Part shown: positions 22,731 through 31,383 of the stretch, piece after piece
How the letters are laid out: every line of letters starts with the position of its first letter
Numbering within the stretch: position 1 is the stretch's first letter
Assembly (NCBI RefSeq): GCF_014653945.1
Contig: NZ_BNAU01000001.1
Location: forward strand, 62,001 to 126,000
Origin: Amycolatopsis deserti
GTDB taxonomy: Bacteria > Actinomycetota > Actinomycetes > Mycobacteriales > Pseudonocardiaceae
Length of the DNA stretch: 64,000 nt
Direction: 5' to 3'
Translations under genes and position numbers: made by a program
The notes under the pieces: generated by a model
What the model was told of the DNA's origin: nothing
The model's database searches: none
What the model saw: only the letters and a program-made list of their open reading frames with translations

Positions 22731-23927
22731 ATGACGAAACAGGTTGTGGTGACCGAGCGGCGCAGGCTCACGGCGATCCGGGCGGCGTGGTTGTTCGACG
22801 GTGTGGGTTCGGCGCTGGTGGCGAATCCGATGGTGGTGCTCGACGGCGCCGCGATCGTGGGGGTGGAGTTCGGCGGGACGGCGCCGGCGGGGGCCGATGT
22901 CGTGGACCTGGCGGGCGCGACGCTGCTGCCGGGGCTGGTCGACACGCACGTTCACCTGGCGTTCGACGCGAGCCTCGATCCGGTCGCGCGGTTGGCCGCG
23001 CGGGACGACGAGGCGGCACTGGCCGCGATGGCCGAGGCCGGGCGCGCGTCGCTGCGCGCGGGGGTGACGACCGTCCGGGACCTGGGCGACCGGAACTACC
23101 TGTCGCTGCTGCTGCGGGATCGGGCGGACCAGCCGACGCTGGTCGCCGCGGGGCCGCCGATCACCAGCCCCAGCGGGCATTGCCATTTCCTCGGCGGCGT
23201 CGCTGAGGCGAGCGCGGCCGGGGTGCGGGCGGCGGTGCGCCGGCACGCCGAGCGCGGCGTCGACGTCATCAAGATCATGGCCAGTGGCGGGACGATGACG
23301 CCGGGCACGCGCCAGGAGTGCGCGCAGTTCGATCGGGAGGTGCTGCGGGCGGCGGTTGACGAGGCGCACCGGCACGGGCTGCCGGTGACGGCCCACGCGC
23401 ACGGCACGCCCGCGATCGCGGACGCCCTCGCCGCGGGAGTGGACGGCATGGAGCACGTGACGTTCTGGTCCGCCGAGGGCATCGATCACCGCGACGACTT
23501 GCTGCGCGCGATCGTCGATCAGGGGGTGGCCGTCGGCGCGACGGTCGGGATGGTGCCGGTCGAGGGCGTGGCCGCGCCCGCCCAGGTTGCCCAGCGTCTG
23601 CCGGGCATCATCGAAAACCACCGGCGTCTGCACCATCTGGGTGCGCGGTTCGTCGCGGGCACCGACGCCGGGATCGGGCCGGTGAAGCCGCACGGGGTGC
23701 TGTCGTGGGCGCCGCCGATGCTGCGCCAGGTCGGTCTGTCGGCCGCCGAGTCGCTGCGTGCGATCACCTCGGTCGCGGCGGGAGTCTGCGGTCTGGCCCA
23801 CCGCAAGGGCCGGATCGCGCCGGGCTACGACGCCGACCTGCTGGTCGTCGACGGCGACCCGCTCGCCGACCCTGCCGCGCTGCGCCGGGTGCGTGCTGTG
23901 TGCGCACGTGGCAGGTGGGTCGTGTGA
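22731..23927 (+). CDS. Metal-dependent amidohydrolase (imidazolonepropionase/prolidase-like)
   Basis: A 398-residue member of the amidohydrolase superfamily with a split beta-sandwich and a TIM barrel. Metal ligands appear in DTHVHLAF (His74, His76), the lysine in DVIKIMASGG near residue 181, histidines in TAHAHG near 223 and EHVTFW near 242, and the catalytic aspartate in AGTDAGIG near 312. This is the imidazolonepropionase-like/Xaa-Pro or N-acyl amino-acid hydrolase group. The exact substrate is not deducible. The ATG at 22731 fits best. An in-frame GTG three codons earlier is possible. It stands alone, 70 bp before a LAL regulator. Confidence 0.85.
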   Translation: MTKQVVVTERRRLTAIRAAWLFDGVGSALVANPMVVLDGAAIVGVEFGGTAPAGADVVDLAGATLLPGLVDTHVHLAFDASLDPVARLAARDDEAALAAMAEAGRASLRAGVTTVRDLGDRNYLSLLLRDRADQPTLVAAGPPITSPSGHCHFLGGVAEASAAGVRAAVRRHAERGVDVIKIMASGGTMTPGTRQECAQFDREVLRAAVDEAHRHGLPVTAHAHGTPAIADALAAGVDGMEHVTFWSAEGIDHRDDLLRAIVDQGVAVGATVGMVPVEGVAAPAQVAQRLPGIIENHRRLHHLGARFVAGTDAGIGPVKPHGVLSWAPPMLRQVGLSAAESLRAITSVAAGVCGLAHRKGRIAPGYDADLLVVDGDPLADPAALRRVRAVCARGRWVV

Positions 23928-23938
23928 GCTTCTGACCA

Positions 23939-23970
23939 GGTCTTGCGCTGATCCGGTCTTGCGCTGATCC
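23939..23970. repeat. Perfect tandem duplication of a 16-bp unit before the LAL gene
   Basis: GGTCTTGCGCTGATCC occurs twice head to tail (23939-23954, 23955-23970), ending 27 bp before the regulator start. It occupies the probable promoter and may be a duplicated operator. Confidence 0.7.
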
Positions 23971-23997
23971 GGCCGCCGGCCCGTATCGTTGCCGGTT

Positions 23998-26724
23998 ATG
24001 CAGCTCGGGGAGGGCTTCGTCGGCCGCGGCGAGGAGTTGACCTTTCTGCGCGCCCGCCTGACCGAAGCACGGGCCGGGCACGGCCGGCTCGTGCTCGTGA
24101 CCGGCGAGCCGGGCATCGGCAAGACCAGTCTGGCCCGGCGGCTCGCCGACGAGGCGGGCGTGCCGGTCGGCTGGGGGCGCGCCAGCGAGGACGAGGGGAG
24201 CCCCCCGTACTGGATCTTCCAGCAGCTGACCCGTTCGCTTCACCGCCGGTTCCCGATCGGCGGCACGGACGGGTCCGCGGAGGTGCGGTTCGCCGCGTTC
24301 GAGGCCTTCAGCGACGACCTGCGGGAGGTCGCCGCGCCGCGTGGCCTGCTGGCGGTGCTGGACGACCTGCAGTGGGCCGATGCGGCGTCACTGGCGTTGC
24401 TCGTGCACCTGGCTCGCGCTCTCGAGCGGGTGCCGCTGATGATCGTGGCGACCTACCGCGACACCGAGACGACCGGCCGCACCGCGTTGACCGCGGCACT
24501 CTCGGCGCTGGCACGTGAACCGGTCCTGAGCAGGATCCGGCTGGTCGGCCTGACCGAGCCCGAGGTCGCCGAGCAGCTCGCCCAGGTGCGCGACAGGCCG
24601 GTCACGGCCGAGATCGCGGCGCTGGTCAGCCGCCGGTCGGGTGGCAACCCCTTCTTCGTGGCCGAACTGGCCCGGCTGGTGGACACCGCCGGGAGCACGT
24701 TGCCCGACGGGGTGGTCGACACGGTCCGCGCGCGGCTGGCCCGGCTGAGCGAGCCGTGCCGCGAGCTCGTCGCGACCGCGGCGGTGCTCGGCAGCCAAAT
24801 CGACCCGGCCGCACTGGCCGACGTGCTCGGCCGGCCGGTCGGCGACATCCTCACCGACCTCGACGAGGCCACGAACGCCGGCGTCATGACGGCGGGCCGG
24901 TTCGGGCACGACCTGATCCGCGAGTCCGCGCGGCTGAGCCTGCCCACCGCGGCGCGGCTCACCGCGCACGCCCGGATGGCGGCGTGGCTGGAGCGGCGCG
25001 ACGGCACCCGGGTGTCGGAGATCGCCCACCACTGGCTGGAATCGCTGCCCGTCGGCGATCCGGTGCGGGCCGCTGACTGGGCGGAGCGGGCCGCCGACCA
25101 GGCAATGTCCCAGCTCGCGTGGGAGCGCGCGGTGGACCTCTACCGGCGCGCCCTCGACGCCGCGCCCGCATCCGCGGCCGACCGGGCGCGCCTGCGACGC
25201 CAGGAAGGGATCGCGCACCTGCGCGGCGGCGATATCAAGCACGGTTCCCAGGCTCTGGCGGCCGCCGCCGACGCGGCACGGGAAACCGGTGACACGGCCG
25301 CGCTGGGCGAGGTGGCGCTCGCCATCGAAGGTTTGTCCGACCCGTGGGGGACCTTCAGCGGCGCGAAGATCGCCGGCGAGGTGCTCGCGGCGACGCCACC
25401 CGGGGACGATCCGCTGCGGGCGCGACTGCTCGCGCTGCGTGCCGGGGAGGCGGGATTCCTCGGCGGCGACGACGCCGAGAGAGAATCCGCCGAGGCGCTG
25501 GCGATCGCGGAACGGCTGGGCGATCGCGAGGTTCTGCGTTCGGCGTTGCGCGCCCGCCAGATGGTCCGATCCTCGCCCGACGGTGTCCACGAGCGGTACG
25601 ACCTCGCGCAGCGCATGCTCGCGCTCGGCGAGGAAGACGACGACCCGGACGCCATGCTGTGGGGCCGGTTGTGGCGGTTCGACGCGCTGCTGATGCTCGG
25701 CCGTCTCGACGAAGCCGAAGGCGAACTCCCGCCGATCCGGGCACTGGCCGAACGCCTCAACCGTCCGGTCGCGCGCTGGCACGCGCTGCGCAGCACCGGC
25801 GCGCTCGCCGTGGCCCGGGGCCGGTTCGCCGAGGCGATCGAGGTGACCAGGCAGAGCATCGCGATCGTCGCGGGTCGGGCACAGGTCTCGCTGGAGGGTG
25901 TGCCCTACACCGTGCTGGCCGCCATCGAGGCGCTCACCGGGCGCACGGATCTGGTGACACGGCCCATGCTGGAGGTGTTCACCCGCAGCGCGCCCCGGTT
26001 CACCGTGCACATCCAGGCCTCCTACCTGCTGCTGGCCGGGGAACGGGAACGGGCACGCGAGCTCTACGCCGCCGTTCCGTGTGCCGACCCGGTGCCGGTG
26101 CCCGCGACGCTGCCCGCGGCCGCCGTCGCCATCGAGCTGGGCGCGGAGTTCGGCCCCCCGGCGTCGGTTGCGAAGGCCGCGGCGATCCTGCGTCCGCACG
26201 CCGGCCTGTTCGTCACCGGCGGTGCGGGCACGATCCTGGTGACCGGCTCGGTCCGCAGGTACCTCGGGCTCGCCGCCGCGGCCACGGGACAGCTCGACGA
26301 CGCGGTCCGCGAACTCCGCCTCGCCGTGGCGGCCAACGACGAGGCGGGCACGCCGCCATTCGCCGCGCTGGCACGCTTCCAGCTGGCCGACGCCCTCGCG
26401 CGCCGTCGCCGGCCCGGCGACGCCGACGAAGCCCAAGCCCTCGCCATGTCCGCGTCGTCGGCGGCGGCCCGGCTCGGGATGTCCCCGTTGCGGCGCGATG
26501 CGGACGCGCTGGCGGCCTCACTGCGCGGCGACACACCGGGCCCGCTCACGCCCCGTGAGCGCGAAGTCGCCGCACATCTCGCCGACGGCCTGACGAACAA
26601 GCAGATCGCCGCCCTCCTCCACATTTCCGAGCGCACCGCGGAAAGCCACGTCCAGCACATCCTCACCAAGCTCGGATTCACCAACCGAGCCCAGATCGCC
26701 GCCTGGGCGGCCACGAAACGCTAG
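23998..26724 (+). CDS. LAL-type LuxR regulator with AAA ATPase domain
   Basis: A 908-residue large ATP-binding LuxR protein. The STAND/AAA module has FVGRGEELTFLRARL at the start, Walker A GEPGIGKTS at about residues 36-44 and Walker B LLAVLDDLQWAD near 118-130. A long TPR-like helical region fills about 330-840. The LuxR HTH follows at about 851-908 (LTPREREVAAHLADGLTNKQ, then ERTAESHVQHILTKLGF). Such proteins are large activators of secondary metabolism or sugar use. The target is not evident: the nearest genes are the amidohydrolase upstream and relics downstream. A 16-bp tandem repeat precedes the start. Confidence 0.9.
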   Translation: MQLGEGFVGRGEELTFLRARLTEARAGHGRLVLVTGEPGIGKTSLARRLADEAGVPVGWGRASEDEGSPPYWIFQQLTRSLHRRFPIGGTDGSAEVRFAAFEAFSDDLREVAAPRGLLAVLDDLQWADAASLALLVHLARALERVPLMIVATYRDTETTGRTALTAALSALAREPVLSRIRLVGLTEPEVAEQLAQVRDRPVTAEIAALVSRRSGGNPFFVAELARLVDTAGSTLPDGVVDTVRARLARLSEPCRELVATAAVLGSQIDPAALADVLGRPVGDILTDLDEATNAGVMTAGRFGHDLIRESARLSLPTAARLTAHARMAAWLERRDGTRVSEIAHHWLESLPVGDPVRAADWAERAADQAMSQLAWERAVDLYRRALDAAPASAADRARLRRQEGIAHLRGGDIKHGSQALAAAADAARETGDTAALGEVALAIEGLSDPWGTFSGAKIAGEVLAATPPGDDPLRARLLALRAGEAGFLGGDDAERESAEALAIAERLGDREVLRSALRARQMVRSSPDGVHERYDLAQRMLALGEEDDDPDAMLWGRLWRFDALLMLGRLDEAEGELPPIRALAERLNRPVARWHALRSTGALAVARGRFAEAIEVTRQSIAIVAGRAQVSLEGVPYTVLAAIEALTGRTDLVTRPMLEVFTRSAPRFTVHIQASYLLLAGERERARELYAAVPCADPVPVPATLPAAAVAIELGAEFGPPASVAKAAAILRPHAGLFVTGGAGTILVTGSVRRYLGLAAAATGQLDDAVRELRLAVAANDEAGTPPFAALARFQLADALARRRRPGDADEAQALAMSASSAAARLGMSPLRRDADALAASLRGDTPGPLTPREREVAAHLADGLTNKQIAALLHISERTAESHVQHILTKLGFTNRAQIAAWAATKR

Positions 26725-27066
26725 CCGGATGAAGCGTCCAGGTCGAGCGGTAGGTCGGGCGAGGACGGCGTCACCCTGCAGGTGATGTGCTCCAGCACGT
26801 GCGTTCCACCCCAGGAACGGGGTTGGCGTGCAGCATGAAGGCGCTGTCGACGTGGTCCTCGCGCGGTTCGCCGATCCAGTGGTCCCGGTCCCGGCCGGGT
26901 GGCTGCACGTCGAACGGTTCGCCCCGACACCTGGGGAAATCCTGCAGCCGCGCTCACAGCGACCGACTCGTCCTGGACCTGTAATTCGCTTGTCCTCGTC
27001 GGGCCGGCGGAACTCGGTTGCACCGCCTGTTGCAGGACTCGGCGATCGGATCGGTCCGATCACCCT
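26725..27066. other. 342-bp gap with no identifiable gene
   Basis: On the minus strand, coding-like fragments (for example EPREDHVDSAFMLHANP near 26840-26890) are broken by stops and change frame. This suggests a decayed gene that I cannot name. Confidence 0.4.
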
Positions 27067-27205
27067 CTACGACGTCGGCGGCAGTGGCCGCTGCCTCGGC
27101 GCGCCGGTGAGCACCGAGGCTGCCTTCAGGATCTGGTTCGCCAGCCGCAACTCACGCACCTCGCGTGCCCGCTCAGCGATCGGCGCGAACCTGCGATGCG
27201 GGTCC
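27067..27205 (-). pseudogene. IS3-type transposase (OrfA) C-terminal relic
   Basis: The minus-strand reading ERAREVRELRLANQILKAAS followed by VLTG matches the leucine-zipper-like end of IS3-family OrfA (consensus ENRELRRANEILKxAS). Nothing of the helix-turn-helix N-terminus or of OrfB remains, and no inverted repeats were found. Confidence 0.5.
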
Positions 27206-27325
27206 GGTTCGCGTCTGCGGGTTGTCGCGACGGGCACACCTCGGCGGGTTCTCGAACTGAGCGGTCTCGCCGACACGCTGCCGGTCTTTCACGACCTGCG
27301 GCACGCGCTACCGCCTGGCACCTGA
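27206..27325 (+). pseudogene. STAS-domain C-terminal relic
   Basis: The plus-strand frame reads RLRVVATGTPRRVLELSGLA and then DTLPVFHDL before a stop at 27325. This is the characteristic last beta-strand and helix of an anti-sigma antagonist (LRVVAxxxxVxRVLELTGLD). The N-terminal two thirds are missing, and the IS3 relic abuts it. An intact RsbW-like gene 126 bp downstream suggests this was its former partner. Confidence 0.55.
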
Positions 27326-27451
27326 TGTGCGAGATCTTGCGCACGCCCTGCGCTGCCTGGCGTTGAGTTGCGGTTTCGGCGGTTGGCCAGCAGGGTAGTC
27401 GCGAACGGCCGCCTTGAGCAGACAGGGCGGAGTTGGGATGACGACGTGCCT

Positions 27452-27868
27452 ATGACTGTTGAGCCACCGCTGACGTTGGACCTCGAACCCGGCCCTGTGC
27501 CGCCGCTGGTGGCGGTGCGGCAGTGGGCGGCGAGAGCGTTGTCCGACCTGGGGGAGGATCACCTGGTCGCGGTGCAGTTGATCGCTACCGAGTTGCTGAC
27601 CAATGCCTACGAGCACGCCGGCGGCGCTCACCAGCTGCGGCTCCGGCGGGACCGGGAGCCCTGCCGGATCGTGATCGAGGTGGACGACGGCAGCACCGTG
27701 CAACCCGCCGTCGTGCGGGAGGCTGATCCGCGGGCGCCGGGTGGGCGTGGGCTGGCGATCATGGACAAGCTGACCGGCGACTGGGGCAGCCGGCCCCGCC
27801 CAGGCGGAGGCAAGACGGTGTGGGCGACGATCGACTGCACCAGCTACCCCTGGGAGCCCTGCCCCTGA
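27452..27868 (+). CDS. RsbW-like anti-sigma factor/ATP-binding protein
   Basis: A 138-residue GHKL ATPase domain. The N-box is LIATELLTNAYEHA near residues 44-57, the G1 box is EVDDGS near 78 and the G2 box is GGRGLAIMDKLTGDWG near 97-112. Such single-domain proteins act as serine kinases and sigma-factor sequestering factors in actinobacterial stress and sporulation control, or as orphan ATPases. An upstream STAS relic implies the locus once encoded an antagonist pair. The ATG at 27452 is chosen because the conserved region starts shortly after. The gene converges on the AraC gene 131 bp away. Confidence 0.82.
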   Translation: MTVEPPLTLDLEPGPVPPLVAVRQWAARALSDLGEDHLVAVQLIATELLTNAYEHAGGAHQLRLRRDREPCRIVIEVDDGSTVQPAVVREADPRAPGGRGLAIMDKLTGDWGSRPRPGGGKTVWATIDCTSYPWEPCP

Positions 27869-27999
27869 CCTGATACTCGGCAGCCTCGGGAGCCACGCGA
27901 TCAGCGTCGCCGGCTCGTGGTGAGCCGTCGCTGCCCATTTTGGCGGTTCGCACGTCTTGTCTTTTTCGCCCCTTGCGGTCGTCGTTGCCGCTGCCCGGA

Positions 28000-28995
28000 T
28001 CAGGTGCGCAGGGTCTGGGACGGCAGTTGTCCGTAGCGTTCCCGGTAGGCCGCCGCGAAGCGGGGCACGTGCCCGAATCCCCACCGGAAGGCGATGTCGG
28101 CGACCGAGAGGCCGTCGCCGGGGACTGCCTTTTGCAGGTCTTGGTGCGCGCGAGAGAGCCGAACCCGGCGGAGGTACTCCATCGGGGTGAGCCCGAGGTG
28201 TTCAGAGAAGGCCGCCTGGAGGGACCGGACGCTGGTTCCGGCGACCCGGGCAAGGTCGGAGACGGTGTGGGCGGCGGCCGGGTCGGCGTCGATCACGTCG
28301 ATCACCCGCGACAGCATGCGGGGCCGGGCTGGGCGGGCGGCGTCGTGGAGCAGGCGGTCGGAGAAGTTGTTGGGCTGGGCGGTGAGCAGCTGGCCGACGA
28401 CCAGCTCTTCCAGCGGGCGCAGGACGAGGTCGGGGGCGCCGGAGTCGACGGCGTCGCGCAGGAGCAGCACCGCCCGAAGCCAGTTGCGGCCGGGGGAGCC
28501 GGTGAGATCGAATCCGACGGCGAAGTGCACCGCCTCGTCGGGCGGGACGCCGAGCGCCGCTTCGACGGTGCGCTCGACCACGTGCCGGCTGACCTTGACC
28601 GCGAGCTGGGCGCAGTCGGCGCTCCATTGCATGCTCGATTCCTCCGTGGGGGTGAGTACCGCCGCCCGCCCGGAGCTGGACTCGATTTCGTCGGGTCCGC
28701 ACTGCGACCGGGTGTGGCCGCGGAGCGGGACGTTGATCTCGTAGTAGGAGCGCAGCCGGCCGGGGCGGACGACGACCTCGGTGCCGTGCCGGATGTCGGC
28801 GACGGTGATCGAGTCGGTGCGGCGCGCCCGGAGCGCGACGTCGAGGTCCTGGCCCGGGCCGACGACCTGGAGGGTGTGCGGGCTGAACACCTGCGAGATC
28901 TCCTGCTGGGCCTCTTCCCGGTCCGCGGTGCGCACGACGTCGGTCGACCACCTCGGCGAAGTGCCGGGCAGCGGTCGGTTCGGTGTCGCAGTCAT
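28000..28995 (-). CDS. AraC-family activator of the adjacent meta-cleavage cluster
   Basis: A 331-residue protein. The N-terminal half is an AraC-binding-like sensor (QEISQVFSPHTL to MQWSADCAQLAVKVSR) of the kind found in regulators of aromatic catabolism. The C-terminal AraC HTH spans about residues 230-331, with VSDLARVAGTSVRSLQAAF and SVADIAFRWGFGHVPRFAAA. The ATG at 28995 is used. A GTG three codons upstream is possible. It lies 50 bp downstream of the meta-cleavage hydrolase gene on the same strand. Direct repeats in the divergent promoter between the hydrolase and the ferredoxin are plausible binding sites. Confidence 0.86.
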   Translation of the reverse strand: MTATPNRPLPGTSPRWSTDVVRTADREEAQQEISQVFSPHTLQVVGPGQDLDVALRARRTDSITVADIRHGTEVVVRPGRLRSYYEINVPLRGHTRSQCGPDEIESSSGRAAVLTPTEESSMQWSADCAQLAVKVSRHVVERTVEAALGVPPDEAVHFAVGFDLTGSPGRNWLRAVLLLRDAVDSGAPDLVLRPLEELVVGQLLTAQPNNFSDRLLHDAARPARPRMLSRVIDVIDADPAAAHTVSDLARVAGTSVRSLQAAFSEHLGLTPMEYLRRVRLSRAHQDLQKAVPGDGLSVADIAFRWGFGHVPRFAAAYRERYGQLPSQTLRT

Positions 28996-29045
28996 GGTGA
29001 TCACCTGACGCAGTCGTCGTTGTCCACGTGGTGACGGGGCGTGGT

Positions 29046-29876
29046 TCAGAGTGCCCCGGAGAGGAAGGCGTCCGCAAGCGCGGCGAAGGCGGCGGCGTGT
29101 TCGATTTGGACCCAGTGCCCGCAGCGCGCGAACACGTGCAGCTGGCTGTTCGGGATCAGGTCCAGCAGCCGATGGCTGGTGGAGAGCGGGATGACCTGGT
29201 CGTCCCGGCCGTGCACGAGGAGCGTTTCGTGCGGGAGCGCGGCGATGGCGTCCTCCGGGACGGCCATGGCCGCCACCTTGTCCTGCCGCGGCGGCGGGAA
29301 CATGGCCGCGTACGCTTCGTGCACGCCGGGGCGGGTCGCGGCGCGGTAGCGCAGTTCGGCGAGTTCGTCGGTGGCGAACCGCGGGTCGTGGGCGAACACG
29401 TCGAGCAGGCGCCGCATGTTCTCCACGGACGGCTCGAAGCCCCAGACCGCCTCCAGTCCCGGGGTGATCGGAAAGTGCACGCCGACGCTGCCCATCAGCA
29501 CGAGCCGGTGCACGCGGTCCGGATACCGGGTGGCCAGCCGCAGCGCCAGCGAGCCGCCGAAGCTGTTGCCGACCACCGACACCCGGTCGAGACCGAGCGC
29601 GTCGAGGAAGCCGACCAGGTGATCCAGCCAGCTCTCGGCGTCGTAGACGGCCGCTTCGGGTCGTTCGGTATAGCCGAAGCCGAGGACGTCCGGGGCGAGC
29701 ACGCGGTGCCGCTTCGCGAGTTCGGGAAGGACTAGCCGCCAGTTCGCCCACGCGGAGACACCGGGGCCGGAGCCGTGGATCAGCAGCACCGGATCGCCGG
29801 ATCCCTGGTCGTGGTAGTTCGTCGCGACGCCGCGGACGTCGATCGTCAGGCCGAGCTCGGGTGATTCTCCTGTCAT
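29046..29876 (-). CDS. Meta-cleavage product hydrolase (alpha/beta hydrolase)
   Basis: A 276-residue C-C hydrolase of the DmpD/XylF/BphD group. The oxyanion motif is HGSGPGVSAWANW near residue 34, the nucleophile serine is in VVGNSFGGSLAL near 106, the acid is in HGRDDQVIP near 220, and the base histidine is in CGHWVQIEH near 250. The GSGPG and WANW signatures are typical of enzymes that cleave the yellow ring-fission product of extradiol dioxygenases, and one such dioxygenase is encoded divergently 570 bp away. The gene precedes the AraC gene on the minus strand. Confidence 0.88.
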   Translation of the reverse strand: MTGESPELGLTIDVRGVATNYHDQGSGDPVLLIHGSGPGVSAWANWRLVLPELAKRHRVLAPDVLGFGYTERPEAAVYDAESWLDHLVGFLDALGLDRVSVVGNSFGGSLALRLATRYPDRVHRLVLMGSVGVHFPITPGLEAVWGFEPSVENMRRLLDVFAHDPRFATDELAELRYRAATRPGVHEAYAAMFPPPRQDKVAAMAVPEDAIAALPHETLLVHGRDDQVIPLSTSHRLLDLIPNSQLHVFARCGHWVQIEHAAAFAALADAFLSGAL

Positions 29877-29930
29877 CGCAACTCCCTCGTCGCTTCACCA
29901 GCGGTCGCTTGCTGCGAATCTGACACGCAC

Positions 29931-29986
29931 GCGAACCGCCGGGCAACGGGTCGCGTGCTGTTCGACACAAATGCTTGCGCGAACCG
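29931..29986. promoter_or_regulatory. Direct repeats in the divergent catabolic promoter
   Basis: GCGAACCG followed by an N3-GG outline occurs at 29931 and again at 29979, 48 bp apart. A partial copy (GCGCAACGG) occurs near 30000. Spaced direct repeats between divergent operons are what AraC-type activators bind. This is a candidate only. Confidence 0.35.
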
Positions 29987-30087
29987 GATGGGCCTCGCGC
30001 GCAACGGATCGAATCCGGCCTGGGCACCCGCTTACAGTCCGTCGGACAGTGCGAACGAATCGACTCGACGACGAGGCGGCGGTGCCG

Positions 30088-30429
30088 ATGAACGACCAAC
30101 CTGAGGTTTCCGGCGCGGTGCGGATCCTTCCCGCCGACGTGCGGCTCACCGTCCGCAACGGAGAAACGATCGTCGATGCGGTCCGCCGGGCCGGGTACCG
30201 GACGCGTTACTGCTGCCGGCGAGGCGGCTGCCGGGCGTGCAAGGCCGATCTGGTCGAGGGGCAGGTCCGCTATCCCGTCCCGATCGCCGAGTCCGTACTG
30301 AGCGCGGAAGAGCGCGCCGCGGGCAAATGCCTACCCTGCCGGGCACAGCCCGCTGGTGAGGTGGTCATCCGACTGTCCGAAAAGGACACCTTGACGCGGG
30401 TCTTTGGAACTTTCCGGCCCGCCAGCTGA
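30088..30429 (+). CDS. XylT-like [2Fe-2S] ferredoxin
   Basis: A 113-residue plant-type ferredoxin. The cluster ligands are visible as C43-x4-C48-x2-C51 (CCRRGGCRAC) and C81 in GKCLPCRAQP. XylT-type ferredoxins re-reduce the active-site iron of extradiol dioxygenases after oxidation by substituted catechols, and the next gene encodes such a dioxygenase 14 bp downstream. An alternative role as the electron donor of an oxygenase cannot be ruled out. The 211-bp divergent region before it carries candidate AraC sites. Confidence 0.85.
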   Translation: MNDQPEVSGAVRILPADVRLTVRNGETIVDAVRRAGYRTRYCCRRGGCRACKADLVEGQVRYPVPIAESVLSAEERAAGKCLPCRAQPAGEVVIRLSEKDTLTRVFGTFRPAS

Positions 30430-30443
30430 AACCGGGAGCGAAT

Positions 30444-31358
30444 ATGGGTGTGATCAGACTCGGGTACGTCCACGTGCGAGTCACCGACTTGGCGGGCTCG
30501 GCCGAGCACTACCGCGAGACCCTCGGCATGGACCAGGTCGCCGAACAGGACGGGCGGCTCTACCTCAAGTCCTGGGACGAGCACGACCACCATTCGGTCG
30601 TGCTCGAGGAAGGCGGTGTCGGCCTGGTCAAACTGGGCTACAAGGTCGAGAAATCCAGCGACCTCGACGAATTCGAACGCCGGGCGGCGTCGTTCGGCGT
30701 CCGGGTGGAACGAATGAGCAAGGGGGACAACGAGGGCGTCGGCGACGGGCTGCGCCTGACCTTGCCCTCGGACCACACCCTGGAGCTGTACAGCGACGTC
30801 GAGTACCTCGGCAACGCGACCGGGAACTGGAATCCCGACCCCTGGCCGCGTTCGGGATTGCGCGGCATCGGCGTGCCGCGGCTGGACCACACGCTGATCA
30901 CGACCGAAGACCCGGCTTTGCTGGAGCGGTTCTTTTCCGAGGTGCTCGGGTTCCGGGCCGCGGAACGGCTGGTCGCCGGCCCGGACGACGACCAGCTGGT
31001 CGGATCGTGGATGTTCTGCGGCGAACAACCCCACGACATCGCGTTCGTCAAGGGGGAGCAGGGAAAACTGCACCACTTCGCGTACCACGTCGACGACTGG
31101 AGCACCCTGCTGCGCGCCGGTGACCTGTTCTCGATGCACGACGTGCCTGTGGATTTCGGCCCGGCCCGGCACGGCATCACCCGCGGCGAAACGATCTACT
31201 TCTTCGACCCGTCGGGCAACCGAAACGAGGTTTTCGCCGGCGGCTACCGCACCGGCCCGGACTTCCGCACGATCACTTGGACGATGGACAACGCCGCGAG
31301 GGGGATCAACTACACCCATCGCGAACTCGACCCCGACTTCCTCAACGTTGTCACGTGA
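30444..31358 (+). CDS. Type I extradiol dioxygenase (catechol 2,3-dioxygenase-like)
   Basis: A 304-residue two-domain vicinal-oxygen-chelate enzyme that opens a catechol ring next to the diol with Fe(II) and O2. Iron ligands are His149 (LDHTLITT), a histidine at 210-211 (LHHFAYHV) and Glu262 (GNRNEVFAGG). Length and the YFFDPSGNRNEVFAGG signature match the XylE/catechol 2,3-dioxygenase family. It is the second gene of a five-gene plus-strand operon, with its ferredoxin before it and the flavin reductase 25 bp after. The exact catechol (substituted or not) is unknown. Confidence 0.9.
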   Translation: MGVIRLGYVHVRVTDLAGSAEHYRETLGMDQVAEQDGRLYLKSWDEHDHHSVVLEEGGVGLVKLGYKVEKSSDLDEFERRAASFGVRVERMSKGDNEGVGDGLRLTLPSDHTLELYSDVEYLGNATGNWNPDPWPRSGLRGIGVPRLDHTLITTEDPALLERFFSEVLGFRAAERLVAGPDDDQLVGSWMFCGEQPHDIAFVKGEQGKLHHFAYHVDDWSTLLRAGDLFSMHDVPVDFGPARHGITRGETIYFFDPSGNRNEVFAGGYRTGPDFRTITWTMDNAARGINYTHRELDPDFLNVVT

Positions 31359-31383
31359 CCGGCGACCGGACGGGAGAAACGAC

